This document shows positions 1-10,119 of a DNA stretch of 64,000 bases, piece by piece. A program made the position numbers and the translations under genes. This stretch comes from Ashinkailepas kermadecensis (lineage: Eukaryota; Arthropoda; Thecostraca; Neolepadidae), in contig JAOTOM010004370.1 in the NCBI GenBank assembly GCA_034440615.1, forward strand, positions 62,001 to 126,000, given 5' to 3'. Below the pieces are notes generated by a model. That model worked only from the letters and a program-made list of their open reading frames with translations. It was not told the origin of the DNA and ran no database searches. The stretch's first letter is position 1. The number at the start of each line of letters is the position of its first letter.

Positions 1-405
1 GGGCTGCACTCCCGGCCGACGAGCACGTTTCCAAGTTTAGTGACGCAGCACCACAGCTGACAAGTCACCACTTGCAGCACCACAGCTGACATGTCACCAC
101 TTGCAGCACCACAGCTGACAAGTCACCACTTGCGGGTTGATAGGGCTGCACTCCCGGCCGACGAGCACGTTTCCGAGTCTAGTGACGCAGCACCACAGCT
201 GACAAGTCACCACTTGCAGCACCACAGCTGACAAGTCACCACTTGCAGCACCACAGCTGACAAGTCACCACTTGCAGCACCACAGCTGACAAGTCACCAC
301 TTGCAGCACCACAGCTGACATGTCACCACTTTATCGCTGCACTCCCGGCCGACGAGCACGTTTCCAAGTTTAGTGAATCAGCACCACAGCTGACAAGTCA
401 CCACT
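1..405. repeat. 29-bp tandem repeat array with higher-order spacer
   Basis: About ten copies of a 29-bp unit (core CAGCACCACAGCTGACAAGT, then a CACCACTTG end) are arranged in blocks. The blocks are separated by a spacer carrying GGGCTGCACTCCCGGCCGAC and GAGCACGTTTCC, which itself recurs at about 1, 145 and 330. This is a nested minisatellite. No coding function is visible, and the array may extend left of the window. Confidence 0.85.
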
Positions 406-411
406 TTATCG

Positions 412-762
412 CTCAGGAATATCGCAGTACTTCAAGCAGCTGCGCGACTCTATGACAATGAGGCGGCAGTGGTTGGCACTCTTTTTCTCAGGAATATCGC
501 AGTACTTCACGCAGCTGCGCGACTCTATGACAATGAGGCGGCAGTGGTTGGCACTCTTGTTCTCAGGAATATCGCAGTACTTCACGCAGCTGCGCGACTC
601 TATGACAATGAGGCGGCAGTGGTTGGCACTCTTTTTCTCAGGAATATGTAGGCTGGCGTTGCAATGGGCGTGGTTGGCACTCTTTTTCTCAGGAATATCG
701 CAGTACTTCACGCAGCTGCGCGACTCTATGACAATGAGGCGGCAGTGGTTGGCACTCTTTTT
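412..762. repeat. 75-bp tandem repeat array
   Basis: Units begin with CTCAGGAATATCGCAGTACT at 412, 487, 562 and 688; a shortened 51-bp unit starts at 637. The unit is a multiple of three, so long open frames run through it on both strands with a 25-residue period. They have no family resemblance and look like a by-product of the period. The array directly abuts the 29-bp array. Confidence 0.85.
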
Positions 763-1740
763 CTCATTTTTTTTTTCATTTGTCATCCAGGATGCAACCC
801 AAAGTTATCGTTGGAACAACAACAAATGCACTCTTCATCTGTTAGCACTATACACCAATGATTCATACAAAAGCTTCTCCCATATAGCTTTTGTGTGGAA
901 CACTGGTGTGGACTCCCTGGCGCATAACAAGTATGCAGTGGTGGCATTCCAGTCTGTGTTGATCCCTTGCATACGGCAAATGTATTCAGAAATGGAGCAA
1001 GTCCACTACTTTATCGGTGGTTGTGCTGGGTAAAATAACTATACCATAAAAACAACCAAAACCAACAGCCACTAGATTGGTCAACTTTAACGACTTCGGG
1101 ATACTTTGAAAACTGTGAGTAGTGCATCAGAACTGACGTTACGTTATTACGTTTGTTCTTGTCTCAGCGTCCGGCATGTGTAATGTGACCTAAAAACTTG
1201 CCACTCGGTTACGTGAAGCGTGACTCGTGAAAAGCATAGAAATTTCACCACTGTGTGCTACTACCTGTAAAGGGAGTGTGACCATGTACTGGCAGATCTA
1301 GCCCACTGGTTTTGGAGGGGCCAACTTTCGGTTTTCGGCGTCAGCCCCCCCTCCCCCTCCCACAGTGGCGTACCTAGGAATTGCATCAGGGGAGGGGTCG
1401 AACGGATTTGGAGGGTGCCCATTCTCCCACTATTTGTGGTTAAAAGCATCGGATTTCGACCACTATTTGGCAAAGGGGCCCATTTTTTAACATAATTCTT
1501 AAAACTTAAATGAAAATAAAATAATGATTGACAACATAACTTCCTGTGTAGGGGCCCCAGCCTACCTCCACCGCTTCTATGTTACCGGATTTTGTTCTTG
1601 TTTACCAAAACGTTCACGTTCACGTTCAAAAATCACCTCTGATAAACTTACATTTGTGACTATCTTGGCCTATGAGAAAAGCGCTTTAAAATTAAACCCA
1701 TATCAGTCACATTCTACAACACACACAAAGCCACTACTTT
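763..1740. other. No gene seen; non-coding with a shared G/C-rich segment
   Basis: No convincing exon. Positions about 1310-1480 hold a G/C-rich module (GGGGCCAACTTTCGGTTTTC) that recurs inverted at about 41490-41540, so it is part of a dispersed repeat. The short frames here have no recognisable domain. Confidence 0.5.
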
Positions 1741-1748
1741 GAGGTCAG

Positions 1749-3066
1749 TTAGTTATTTAGTTAGTTAGTTAGTTATTCGGGCTTAAGGGCGCGCCGACTA
1801 CGAGGTCATTTAGCGCCCATAACTATTAATTCTTCCAGCCGTCTCTATAGGACGTCCCTTGTACTATAGGTATTATCTTTCCTGGTGCATCTTGATGTTA
1901 ACGCCCCGGGTAAATGGCATAAAACTTCACATCAGATAGGAACCTGAAGAGCCTTCCGGATTCCACGACCTGTGATTTTTCACCTAAAACTGCTAGAAGG
2001 GAGTGAGGCTGGTCACTCCCAAAATGACGTCGACGTTCCGGCCCAATCCTAGGGCATGAAATCAGAACGTAGCTAACTGTCATTACTGCACCACATCTCG
2101 GGCTCAATGGTTAATTCTCACCATTGAGTAAGTGAATATGGGTGGCGTAAGTATGTCCTATGCGCAAACGACACAGCGTCACTTCGTCTCGCCTTGTTCT
2201 GGCCGAGCACGAGGGCCACTGACCGAGGGATGGCATTATTATCCGTAACTTGTTGGAACCAAGCTCGTCCCAGCTCCTCTGCCACTTGCTTGCCAGAAAA
2301 GCAGAGATCCTTGGGTAGTAATCTCTGGCAGGTATTGGGAATGATCTGCGCAAGGGAGCCTGTGCTGCGCACCTTGCAGCGGTGTCCGCTTGTTCGTTTC
2401 CTACGATACCTATGTGGCTTGGAATCCAGCAGAAGTGGAAAACTTTCCGGCCTGATTTAACAAAGTCAAGCGACGGAGGATATCATGTACAAAAGCGTCT
2501 GTTGGATTAAAACGCTTCAGCGCCAAAATTCTGCTCAACGAGTTGGACAAAATTACATGACTTTCTTCGTCCCCGACCTCTATAAAAGCCAATGCTTTAT
2601 AAATTGCCGCCAACTCAAATGTGTACACGGACGCATGTTTCGGTAGTGTAAACGATCTGGCAGCTGTGTCGCCTACAGAGGCGCTTCCAACTCCAGTGTC
2701 AGTCCTTGATCCATCGGTAAAAGTTTTGCGTAGCCGTCATAAAATGTCGATATGTGCTCCAGAACACGTGCGCGAAATTCGTCCGGGAGAACATCCCCTT
2801 GCGTATGTCGGCCAATACGAGGTCTATTCTAGGGCTTAGCGACAGAAGTCGCCACAGAGGTGCATAGGCCTGCGGGGCGCGCTTCACCCTGCGTAACTCC
2901 AGTTGGCTTTCGGCAAAAAATACTTTAAGGTCCGGTCGCTGACCCAGATATGAACTCTCTTACCTCTGATACACTTAACAATATCGCCATCAGTTGTTTC
3001 AGCGAACAGCTTTGAAACAACACCCATATTGGCTATGTACATAGTCACCAACAATAACACCACCTG
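1749..3066 (-). mobile_element. 5'-truncated RNase H-bearing LINE (I/Jockey/R1-like group)
   Basis: Minus-strand pieces in shifted frames give the end of a non-LTR retrotransposon polyprotein. Near 2610 is the RNase H segment (ASVYTFELAAIYKALAFIEV). Then comes a C-terminal stretch with RRDEVTLCRLRIGHTYATHI at about 2170, and a closing segment ending LFRFLSDVKFYAIYPGR at about 1900. The 3' end is a GGGCGC...GCGCCC hairpin tail (about 1780-1820) followed by repeated CTAA units. Frameshifts show it is dead. Matching GAGGTCAG octamers at 1741 and 3067 could be the TSD, but eight bases is weak, so the 5' boundary is approximate. Confidence 0.75.
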
Positions 3067-3413
3067 GAGGTCAGGTCAGGACTTGACAATTCACCTTGGT
3101 GACCAACTATTGAGTCAGCTTCACAAAAACAAATATACTGACACCAACAGGTAAACAACTGATGGGGCACTTTTTTGTGAATAAAGAAGGGTAATGAAAA
3201 CAGGACTTTAAAAGGTTATAAAGTCAATAAAAGGTTACGAGTTTACACAATCTAAATTTGAACTTGGCAAATTGCAACTATTTCGTATTGCATTGGTCAG
3301 CCCTTCTCATTCAAATGGTGTATAAGTTTGGTATGCTAATTGCTACCATTATTAACATGAAACATATTTTGTGTGTGTACTTTCTCCTTCACCTTACTAT
3401 TTCGATGAATGGT

Positions 3414-3580
3414 TGGTTAGGTAGGTTATTGGTTTTACGACACGTCGACCGTTGAGTCATATAGCATCGCCAATCTCTCACGCCGATTGGTCGCGGGCGA
3501 AGAGTAGCGACAGGTGAGACTCGAACCCACAATCTTTCGATTGTGAGACGAGCATCTTACCCCTAGACCACTCGTCCCCC
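3414..3580 (-). mobile_element. tRNA-derived SINE
   Basis: Read on the minus strand it starts GGGGACGAGTGGTCTAGGGG (A-box) and has GGTTCGAGTCTC (B-box). A body with CCAATC...GATTGG pairing follows, then a tail hairpin and CCAACCAA-like repeats. It is flanked by an exact 13-bp TSD, TTCGATGAATGGT (3401-3413 and 3581-3593). Confidence 0.93.
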
Positions 3581-3852
3581 TTCGATGAATGGTGATTCAT
3601 AATCATTTTAGACATAGAAAACTGAAAATCGAATAACCACAATCTATGTCATCAATAACCACATGCACCCATTGCAATACAAATTGGAGATGATGTGGTG
3701 TACATGCCTCAGTGATCTGTCCTCGAATCGCCCACTTACCAAACGTGATTCTCTCACATCTTGCACCTGGACGTATGCAAAATAGTTACCGACCATAATT
3801 TCAATGGATAAATCACTTCACAGATAGCATAACCTTGAGAAGATTCCCACAC

Positions 3853-4038
3853 CTTGAGAAGATGCCGGAAGAAAGGGCTGCACGCTGACAGCACCATCCT
3901 GTGCGCCTTCATCTGGAAGCCGTCGCAAGCGAGCGTCACGTCCACGAAGTCTTCGTCCACACGCAGGGAGTCGAACGAGCTGGCGATGTTGACGTGGTAG
4001 TTGTTCCACTTCAGGCAGAACTGCTGGTTGCCCTCCAT
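3853..4038 (-). CDS. BTB/POZ domain protein, first coding exon (partial gene)
   Basis: A 62-codon exon starts at ATG 4038-4036 ([15 protein letters not shown]) and contains [20 protein letters not shown] and [12 protein letters not shown]. These are hallmarks of the N-terminal half of the tramtrack/lola/bric-a-brac class of BTB domain, a dimerisation domain usually fused to zinc fingers or other DNA-binding domains in nuclear transcription factors. A donor GTGTGG follows in frame at 3852, exactly where many family members have an intron before the NPCQHPIVIL-type segment. That next exon is not found at 1-3850, so the rest of the gene should lie left of the window. A good acceptor (CTTGGCAG) about 30 bases upstream of the ATG suggests the exon also carries a little 5' UTR. 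The DNA-binding type cannot be told. Confidence 0.88.
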
Positions 4039-4159
4039 CGCACGGCCACCTACACTGACACAGAGCCTCGCACCTGCCAAGCAGATGTGTGCCAGACAGA
4101 GTTGCACGTTCACCTTCCAGGCTGAAGATGAGCCAGTCCACTAGAAGCGCACACCTCAC

Positions 4160-5200
4160 AAGTAGTCAACAGAAGAAGAGAAGCATTTGCAAAGGGCAAA
4201 AATTAAAATATAATAGCAGTCAACTCATATGCCTTGAATACAGCAATATTGCAGATTGACATAATATAAATGTGGCATAGATTTTCAAGTACAGTAAAAG
4301 TGACCCCACAAAATTACAGGCCAATTAATTCAACCTTGCTAACCTAAGTGTTATACAAGCTTGTCAAGGAAAATGTTCCAACTCATCCTGATCTGCACAA
4401 ACTTTTATAGGACACTGAATGCCATTATATATGTACAGCAGTGGATTCAGTGCATTCCTTTGGGTACGCGTTCCTGATAAGGCTGGCAATTGTAGCACAA
4501 TGGGGTAGGAAGACAGTTTCTTCAGAACCCAGAATATAGTATTGATTAGGGTGCTTCAGTATTTTTCTCTCTTACTTTTCAATATCTTCCTTTCTAAAGC
4601 TTAACACAGATAGCTCCTGAGACCCTTATTAAACCTCAACACTTGATGCCTTGATGGCTTTGCCATTGAACATCAACATGTGTTGCAATTTTCCATCAAT
4701 ACCCATTAAGCTAGGCTAGGTTCACTTCTTGCAGATTGCCATAAGAATGACAACATCCAACATCCATAGGTGTAGGGCTTATGCTCTCCAACGTCTGTAG
4801 ATATATGCTTTATGCCATGAAAAACTGTAAATTTGTGCTTGGAGGTGATTTTAGAATTCTTGGAATTTCCTTTTCCAAATAAGTATCCATGAACATTATT
4901 AAAATGATGTGACCACTAATTTCCTCTGCAAATGCATACTTTTCAGTTGGCAGGCAAAATAATGCCAGTAAGGGGCATGGAGCTGGGTAATGTAGCATAA
5001 ACCATGCTGCTAAAAACACAAAATACCTATATAGCTACAACCCAACATAATATCACATAACCTAACACAGTCTAACCAAGTATGGTTTTTCCAAGGGAAA
5101 GAGAAGGGAAACATTCTCAAACATTACTAAATTTTCTAATGTAACCTAACCTAGCCTTATGAGATAGTGAGAACTGATACAACCAGTCCCATTCCTAAGC
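4160..5200. other. Gene-free, AT-rich repeat debris
   Basis: No exon recognised. Positions about 4907-4965 carry a copy of a dispersed family (TGTGACCACT...CTCTGCAAATG...ACTTTTCAGTTGGCA) that recurs at about 8820, 37205, 45015, 46215 and 49140. Several CCTAAC pentamer runs occur at 5040-5160. Confidence 0.5.
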
Positions 5201-5224
5201 ATGGTGTTTGTTTACATGTGAAAC

Positions 5225-7826
5225 ATGGAATTAATCAGGGTCTCCACTCCCAATGTTCATGCTATTTTTCTGAAGGATTTCTGCCTATACATAGTGTGTG
5301 TTTACCACCCTCCCTCAAACTCTGATTGCCAGAACCAGGCACTTGTAACTTTTTTCGCTGATTTTTTTTATGGTAAAGAGATAATTATTCTAGGAGATTT
5401 TAATTTATCATCAGTGCACTAGCCAGATGGTGTTGCTGACACAGTGGGTATTACACCCACAGATCGATTTTTGTTGACTGTTTTCATATGCTTGGCCTAA
5501 CTCAATGGACTCACCAGCCTACCTTTGTAAATTCTGGAAACATGCTGGACTTAATTTTAACATCTGAAGTAGACAGGGTTCGACTGGTAGAGATCTTGCC
5601 CCCTTTCCCAAATGCCAGCACTGTTCTGTTCTAATAGACTATTATTTCAAGACATGCAAATCAGCCATATCTAGCAACACATCACTGAAAAGGTGTTGGT
5701 ACAGAGGGAATTACTCAGCTATTAAGGAACGTCTGTCCGAATATGACTGGAGCCTTGAGTTTCAGTATTTAGACACTAGTGGTATGTACAAAAGGTTTCT
5801 AGAAATATTATCAGCTCTTACAAATTTATACATACCCAGAGTTGTGCCAAAGGTGCATCCTCCATGGCCAACCAGACCTCCTCAGTCTTTTTAGCAGGCG
5901 AAAGGGTGCATGGATAAAGTACAAACAGGACAGAAACCAATTTCGGAGACAGTCTTCACAGGCAGGTCTTTCACTGAAATCATTCCAAGATTTAAACAGA
6001 CAGTATAGAAACTTTAGTATTCATTCCCAGATCAAGTATGAATTGTCATTAATTCGCAAACCATCTTCCAAGGAATTTCATTCTTACATACGACACCAGA
6101 AAATCAGCAGAACATCCCTGGGGCCATTGAGGGGGAAACCAACTGATGGACTGACAAGTGACTGCCAGGAAATGGCTGAGATATTTGCAGGGGCATTTTC
6201 CTCAGTATACTGCAAGGGTAGACTAGCAAACCCAGCCCCACACCAAACTACCAAAACAGTGCTGCGGAGCATTGATATTACTGAAGCTGAGGTGCTCAGA
6301 ATTTTGAGTCAGGTTGATGGATCCTCTAGCATGGGATCTGATGGGGTCCACCCTCAGTTAATTGTATCTTGCTGTGAGGAGCTTGTAAAAAAAAAAATTA
6401 TCATAATTTTTAACTCATCTCTTTCTACTGGAAGTCTTCCTGATAGTTGGAAAACTTCACAAGTTATTCCCATTTTTAATGGGTTCAAGGCATGATCCAC
6501 TAAATTATCGCCCAGTGAGTCTTCCTTCCGTCCCATGTAAAATTCTTGAACGTGTAATTGTTGAGAAGCTTACAGAATATTTGGAGCTCCATCACTTGCT
6601 GGACCAAGGACAATTTGGCTTCCGTAGTGGACGTTCCATAGAGGATCAACTACTGCTAACATATGAGACTGTCTCTACCTGGCTAGATGAGGGCTATATG
6701 GTGGATGTAATTTTCTTTGATTTTTCAAAGGCATTTGATGTTGTTAATCATGTGCGGATACTAACAAAACTGAGAGCTCTGGGAATTTCAGAGATAATCC
6801 TCACCTGGATCCAACATTTTCTCTGTGGGAGGGAAATGAAAGTGCTTGTCTCTGGCTCTTCCAGCAAACCAAAGAATGTTCTAAGTGGAGTACCTCAGGG
6901 CTCTGTACTAGGTCCTGTTATTCTTTATTTGTGAATTATGTACCTCATGGTATACACTCCCAGTTCAAGGTTTTTGCAGATGACCTAAAGATATACATGA
7001 AACTGAAGTACAAATCTGGCACAGACCTGCTGGTTGGCATTTCACAGGGCCAAAAAGACATTGATACACTGGTTAGTACTGCCATGTCATGGGGACTAGC
7101 AACAAACTCCAAGAAATGTGCAGTTCTCAAAGCACACAGTGGCTCATATGACTGGAAAAGTCTTAGCCCTTATGCACATTATTACCTGATGGATTTCAGG
7201 TCAGCTTTGTTGAGATGCATACCGACCTAGGCATCACAGCAGATAAAAACTTGCATTTCCATCAACACATTGCTGGTATAGTACAGAAAGCTGGAAGTCT
7301 GGCCAACAACCTACTAAGTTCTACTTTATGTCGTTCTCCTGAATTTATGAAAACCCTGTACATTACTCATGTCAGGCCTCTTTTGGAGTTTGCATCGTGT
7401 GTTTGGAATACAGGTTACATAGGTGATTTAAGGCAACTAGAATCAGTACAGAGAAGATGGACACGAAACATAGAGGGGATGGAAGGTCTGGATTATGGTG
7501 CCAGATTACAGAAACTAGGTCTGTACTCAGTGAAAGGCAGACTGATTTGAGCAGACATCAAATGTTGGAAGATTTTTCATGGCCATTCTGCCATTAAGAT
7601 CTCTGACATATTTGTGCTGGCACCATTGGTGAACACACGTGGACACTCACTGAAATTGGCTCACAGGCGTGCATCAGTGGATTGTAGGAATATATTTTTT
7701 AGCCTCAGATGCTATGCCACATGGAACTCATTGCCTGATGATGTAGTAGCCTTAATGGACCTGGGTGCATTTAAAGCTGCATTGCACTCAAATCTCTGCA
7801 CATTGTTGTATGAATATACTGAATAG
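5225..7826 (+). mobile_element. CR1/L2-like LINE without RNase H, decayed
   Basis: Plus-strand frames form one non-LTR retrotransposon ORF2 broken by stops and frameshifts. The endonuclease part has EIIILGDFN (about 5380-5400). Reverse transcriptase blocks follow: SDGVHPQL (6340), NYRPVSLPSVPCKILERVI (6500), GFRSGRSIEDQLL (6620), FFDFSKAFDVVNH with the first catalytic Asp (6715), GVPQGSVLGP (6890) and FADDLKIYM, the catalytic motif (6975). The thumb/C-terminal part carries HVRPLLEFASCVWNTG (7370) and a closing FFSLRCYATWNSLPDDVV (7700). No RNase H follows. A frameshift near 6930 separates GVPQG from FADD. The clade is inferred from overall architecture. Confidence 0.85.
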
Positions 7827-9162
7827 ATTAACCATGATAATATACCAATCAAATTTGAAGAGTAGCTTTACTTCTCTATATTCAGAATATAGGGATCTCT
7901 ATATATATATATATATTCAATCTCTGTATTCAATCTCTATATTCTCTTTTTCAGAAATCTTGACTGATAACAAAATATTAGCAGATGTAGTGGCTACTCT
8001 AAGCATACAAATTCTGCTTAAGGTACATTTTGCAGTTCCTGTGTCTTGCCCTGACTATCTGATAACCATATTTTCTTTAATCTAGGGGACTGGCATACCT
8101 GCAGATACAGGCTCCCATTGATCGGCACAGAACTTATCTCAGGGTGAGTGATGCTTGAGAATATGGGGAGCCAACCAGGTGAGAGCCTGATCTGTTATTT
8201 TAAGAATAGCAACTGATTCTTGGTGAGAAAAAAATGTCTCCATATTTTATATTTCTTTCCAAAGTGAATACAAATCTAACCTAGCCTAACTGATTTGTTT
8301 ACTTAATGGAGGTAAAATGTGTGAAGACCTGTCTTGTGAATTCCTTAATGCACAAGAATACCAAAAGAAAAATATTGGTGGTTAAATTATATTAGTTTTT
8401 TGTGAAGTACCATAGGTCTTGTTCAATTTGTCTTCCCAGGCAAATATGGCATTTCAACAATTGTAGCAACACTTTTCTGGATGTCATTATTACAGTGGCC
8501 ATTTATTCCTGCTTGTAATGCATACTTTCAGTTGTCAACAAACTATTGCACCATGCATCACCTAGCCTGGCATCTTTTCTCCATATTTTATATTGTCAAT
8601 TCAGAAGAAAAATATCTAAAATTTCACAAACTTCAGTCACATTTCCCACAAGAATGCACCATCACATTGTTCTATCATGACATATTTCTGCAAATGATTG
8701 TGGTGACACAATATATGAAGGCAATGGGATTGCCTCCATAAAACAAAGAAATGGGTTAGGTTTGGTTAGGTTAGTTTTGGTTTTTCAAGTTCGAATTTTT
8801 TCTTTCTTTTTTAAATTGCATTTGCACAGAAAATAAGTGGTCATGTCACCTTCACAAACATGGTATCTGAGGCATTTTTTTCAACACCTTTTAAAACAAA
8901 TTTACTGAAATTTTCACTAAAAGTTTTTTTTCAGTGGAGTTTATAGCTCTGTAGTTCAGCAAAAATGTGTCATGCTAGAGGTACTGGATTTGATTCCCCA
9001 CTGTGCCTACCCTTCCTGCCAGGGTGAGAGGCAGGTGATGCCAAAAACCTTATATAAAAAACCTAAACTAACCTAACCTAACCAAGCCTAACCCACTTGT
9101 TTCCTTTATGGAGACAAATATGTGTAAAAGTTTGTCTTGTTACCACCTTGAAGCACAATACC
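7827..9162. other. Gene-free region with dispersed repeats and CCTAA runs
   Basis: No exon found. A TA microsatellite lies at about 7900-7916. Copies of a dispersed repeat (ATGGAGGTAAAATGTGTG...) lie at about 8303-8364 and 9095-9165, each preceded by CCTAAC runs. An inverted copy of the CTCTGCAAAT family lies at about 8815-8865. Confidence 0.5.
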
Positions 9163-9262
9163 TCTCAACCTATGTAGCTACCTAGGTAGGCATCTACATG
9201 TACCTAGGTAGGCACCTAGGTACCTAGGTAGGTAGGTAGGTAGGTATCTAGGTACCTACTGC
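9163..9262. repeat. TAGG/CCTA microsatellite
   Basis: A run of TAGG repeats interleaved with palindromic TACCTAGGTA units. It is low complexity and self-complementary, so it could form hairpins. Confidence 0.8.
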
Positions 9263-9920
9263 GCATAACCAAGGGTATGCATGGTACAATTAAAGCCCTG
9301 AAAGGTGCATGCTAATGTGCCAAGAAGATCTCGGCGGAGCACATCAGGCAATTCCAATTTGATAAATCAGGAATTAAGTACCTAAGCGTATCTGAAACAT
9401 TACATTACCGTTACCAAGTGCTTCATATAACAATAGAAAATGGAATATGCACACGATCAAGGCAAATGATAACAAATATCAGCACGTGAGTGGTTCATTC
9501 AATATACAAAGCATAACTTACCCTCATGCATCCATCCATACGCCAACACCGATCCACCTTTGTGTTGGAAAGAAAGTCCGGAGAGAAAGTAAAAGGGAAA
9601 GTACACATTGCGCGCCTCCGCTGCGCCACGCGCCGCCTTGCGCTGCTTTGCCTTGGGGCCATCAGTGCTGCCAGATCAGGGACAGAAAAGTCTCCAAATT
9701 CCATTTGTCCTCCACGACAATACTGCCATCTATCGTGTGTAAACAAAAACCTGCCTCTATCTAAAAGTGAAATAAACCGTGCTCAAAATCAATATGTATT
9801 CGATATGACATCGTAGCCTAGTGTAAAAGGCCTTTTAAATTTTGTTTTACTTAAAAAAGGTCCCTAAGAAGTTTGTGTTTTTTACATTTAATCTGGAAAT
9901 TATCCTAATTCTTGTCATCA

Positions 9921-9977
9921 CTTTCCGAGCAGCTTCCTTCCGAATGTTGTGACCAAGAGCTGAACGCGGGGCGCATT
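9921..9977 (+). promoter_or_regulatory. RPS12: RPS12 5' leader exon with TOP-like start (predicted)
   Basis: A short non-coding exon is inferred from a strong donor (ATT|GTGAGTAAAG at 9978) and the matching acceptor TTTCTTTGCAG at 10081. The leader probably begins at the pyrimidine tract CTTTCC near 9921, like the 5' terminal oligopyrimidine tract that gives ribosomal protein mRNAs growth-controlled translation. A CpG-rich block at 9600-9660 lies just upstream. The exact start site is an inference. Confidence 0.5.
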
Positions 9978-10081
9978 GTGAGTAAAGATAATGACAATGT
10001 TATTTATCGCATAGTGTGCTTCTTTGCTCCTTTTGATCGCTATCTTTATGTTTTATTAACAATGTATAATTTTCTTTGCAG

Positions 10082-10119
10082 AAGGAACTCCATTGTACAG
10101 CAATGTCTGACATGGAAGG
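10082..10119 (+). CDS. RPS12: RPS12 start-codon exon
   Basis: A 38-nt exon between acceptor TTTGCAG (ends 10081) and donor GG|GTAAGT (10120). The ATG at 10103 is followed by codons for MSDME and two bases of Gly. It is too short to be found without the eS12 homology and phase match. Confidence 0.88.

Noticed and set aside
1..405. CRISPR-like array (29-bp repeats)
   Set aside because: The repeats are directly adjacent without unique spacers, and the window is clearly animal DNA.
452..1033. Long open frames (up to 193 codons) over the 75-bp array
   Set aside because: The period is divisible by three, so frames stay open on both strands; the repeated peptide has no family and both strands are equally open.
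8943..9040. tRNA-like segment (GCTCTGTAGTTCAGC ... GGATTTGATTCCCC)
   Set aside because: Box spacing is roughly right, but there is no cloverleaf, tail or flanking duplication.
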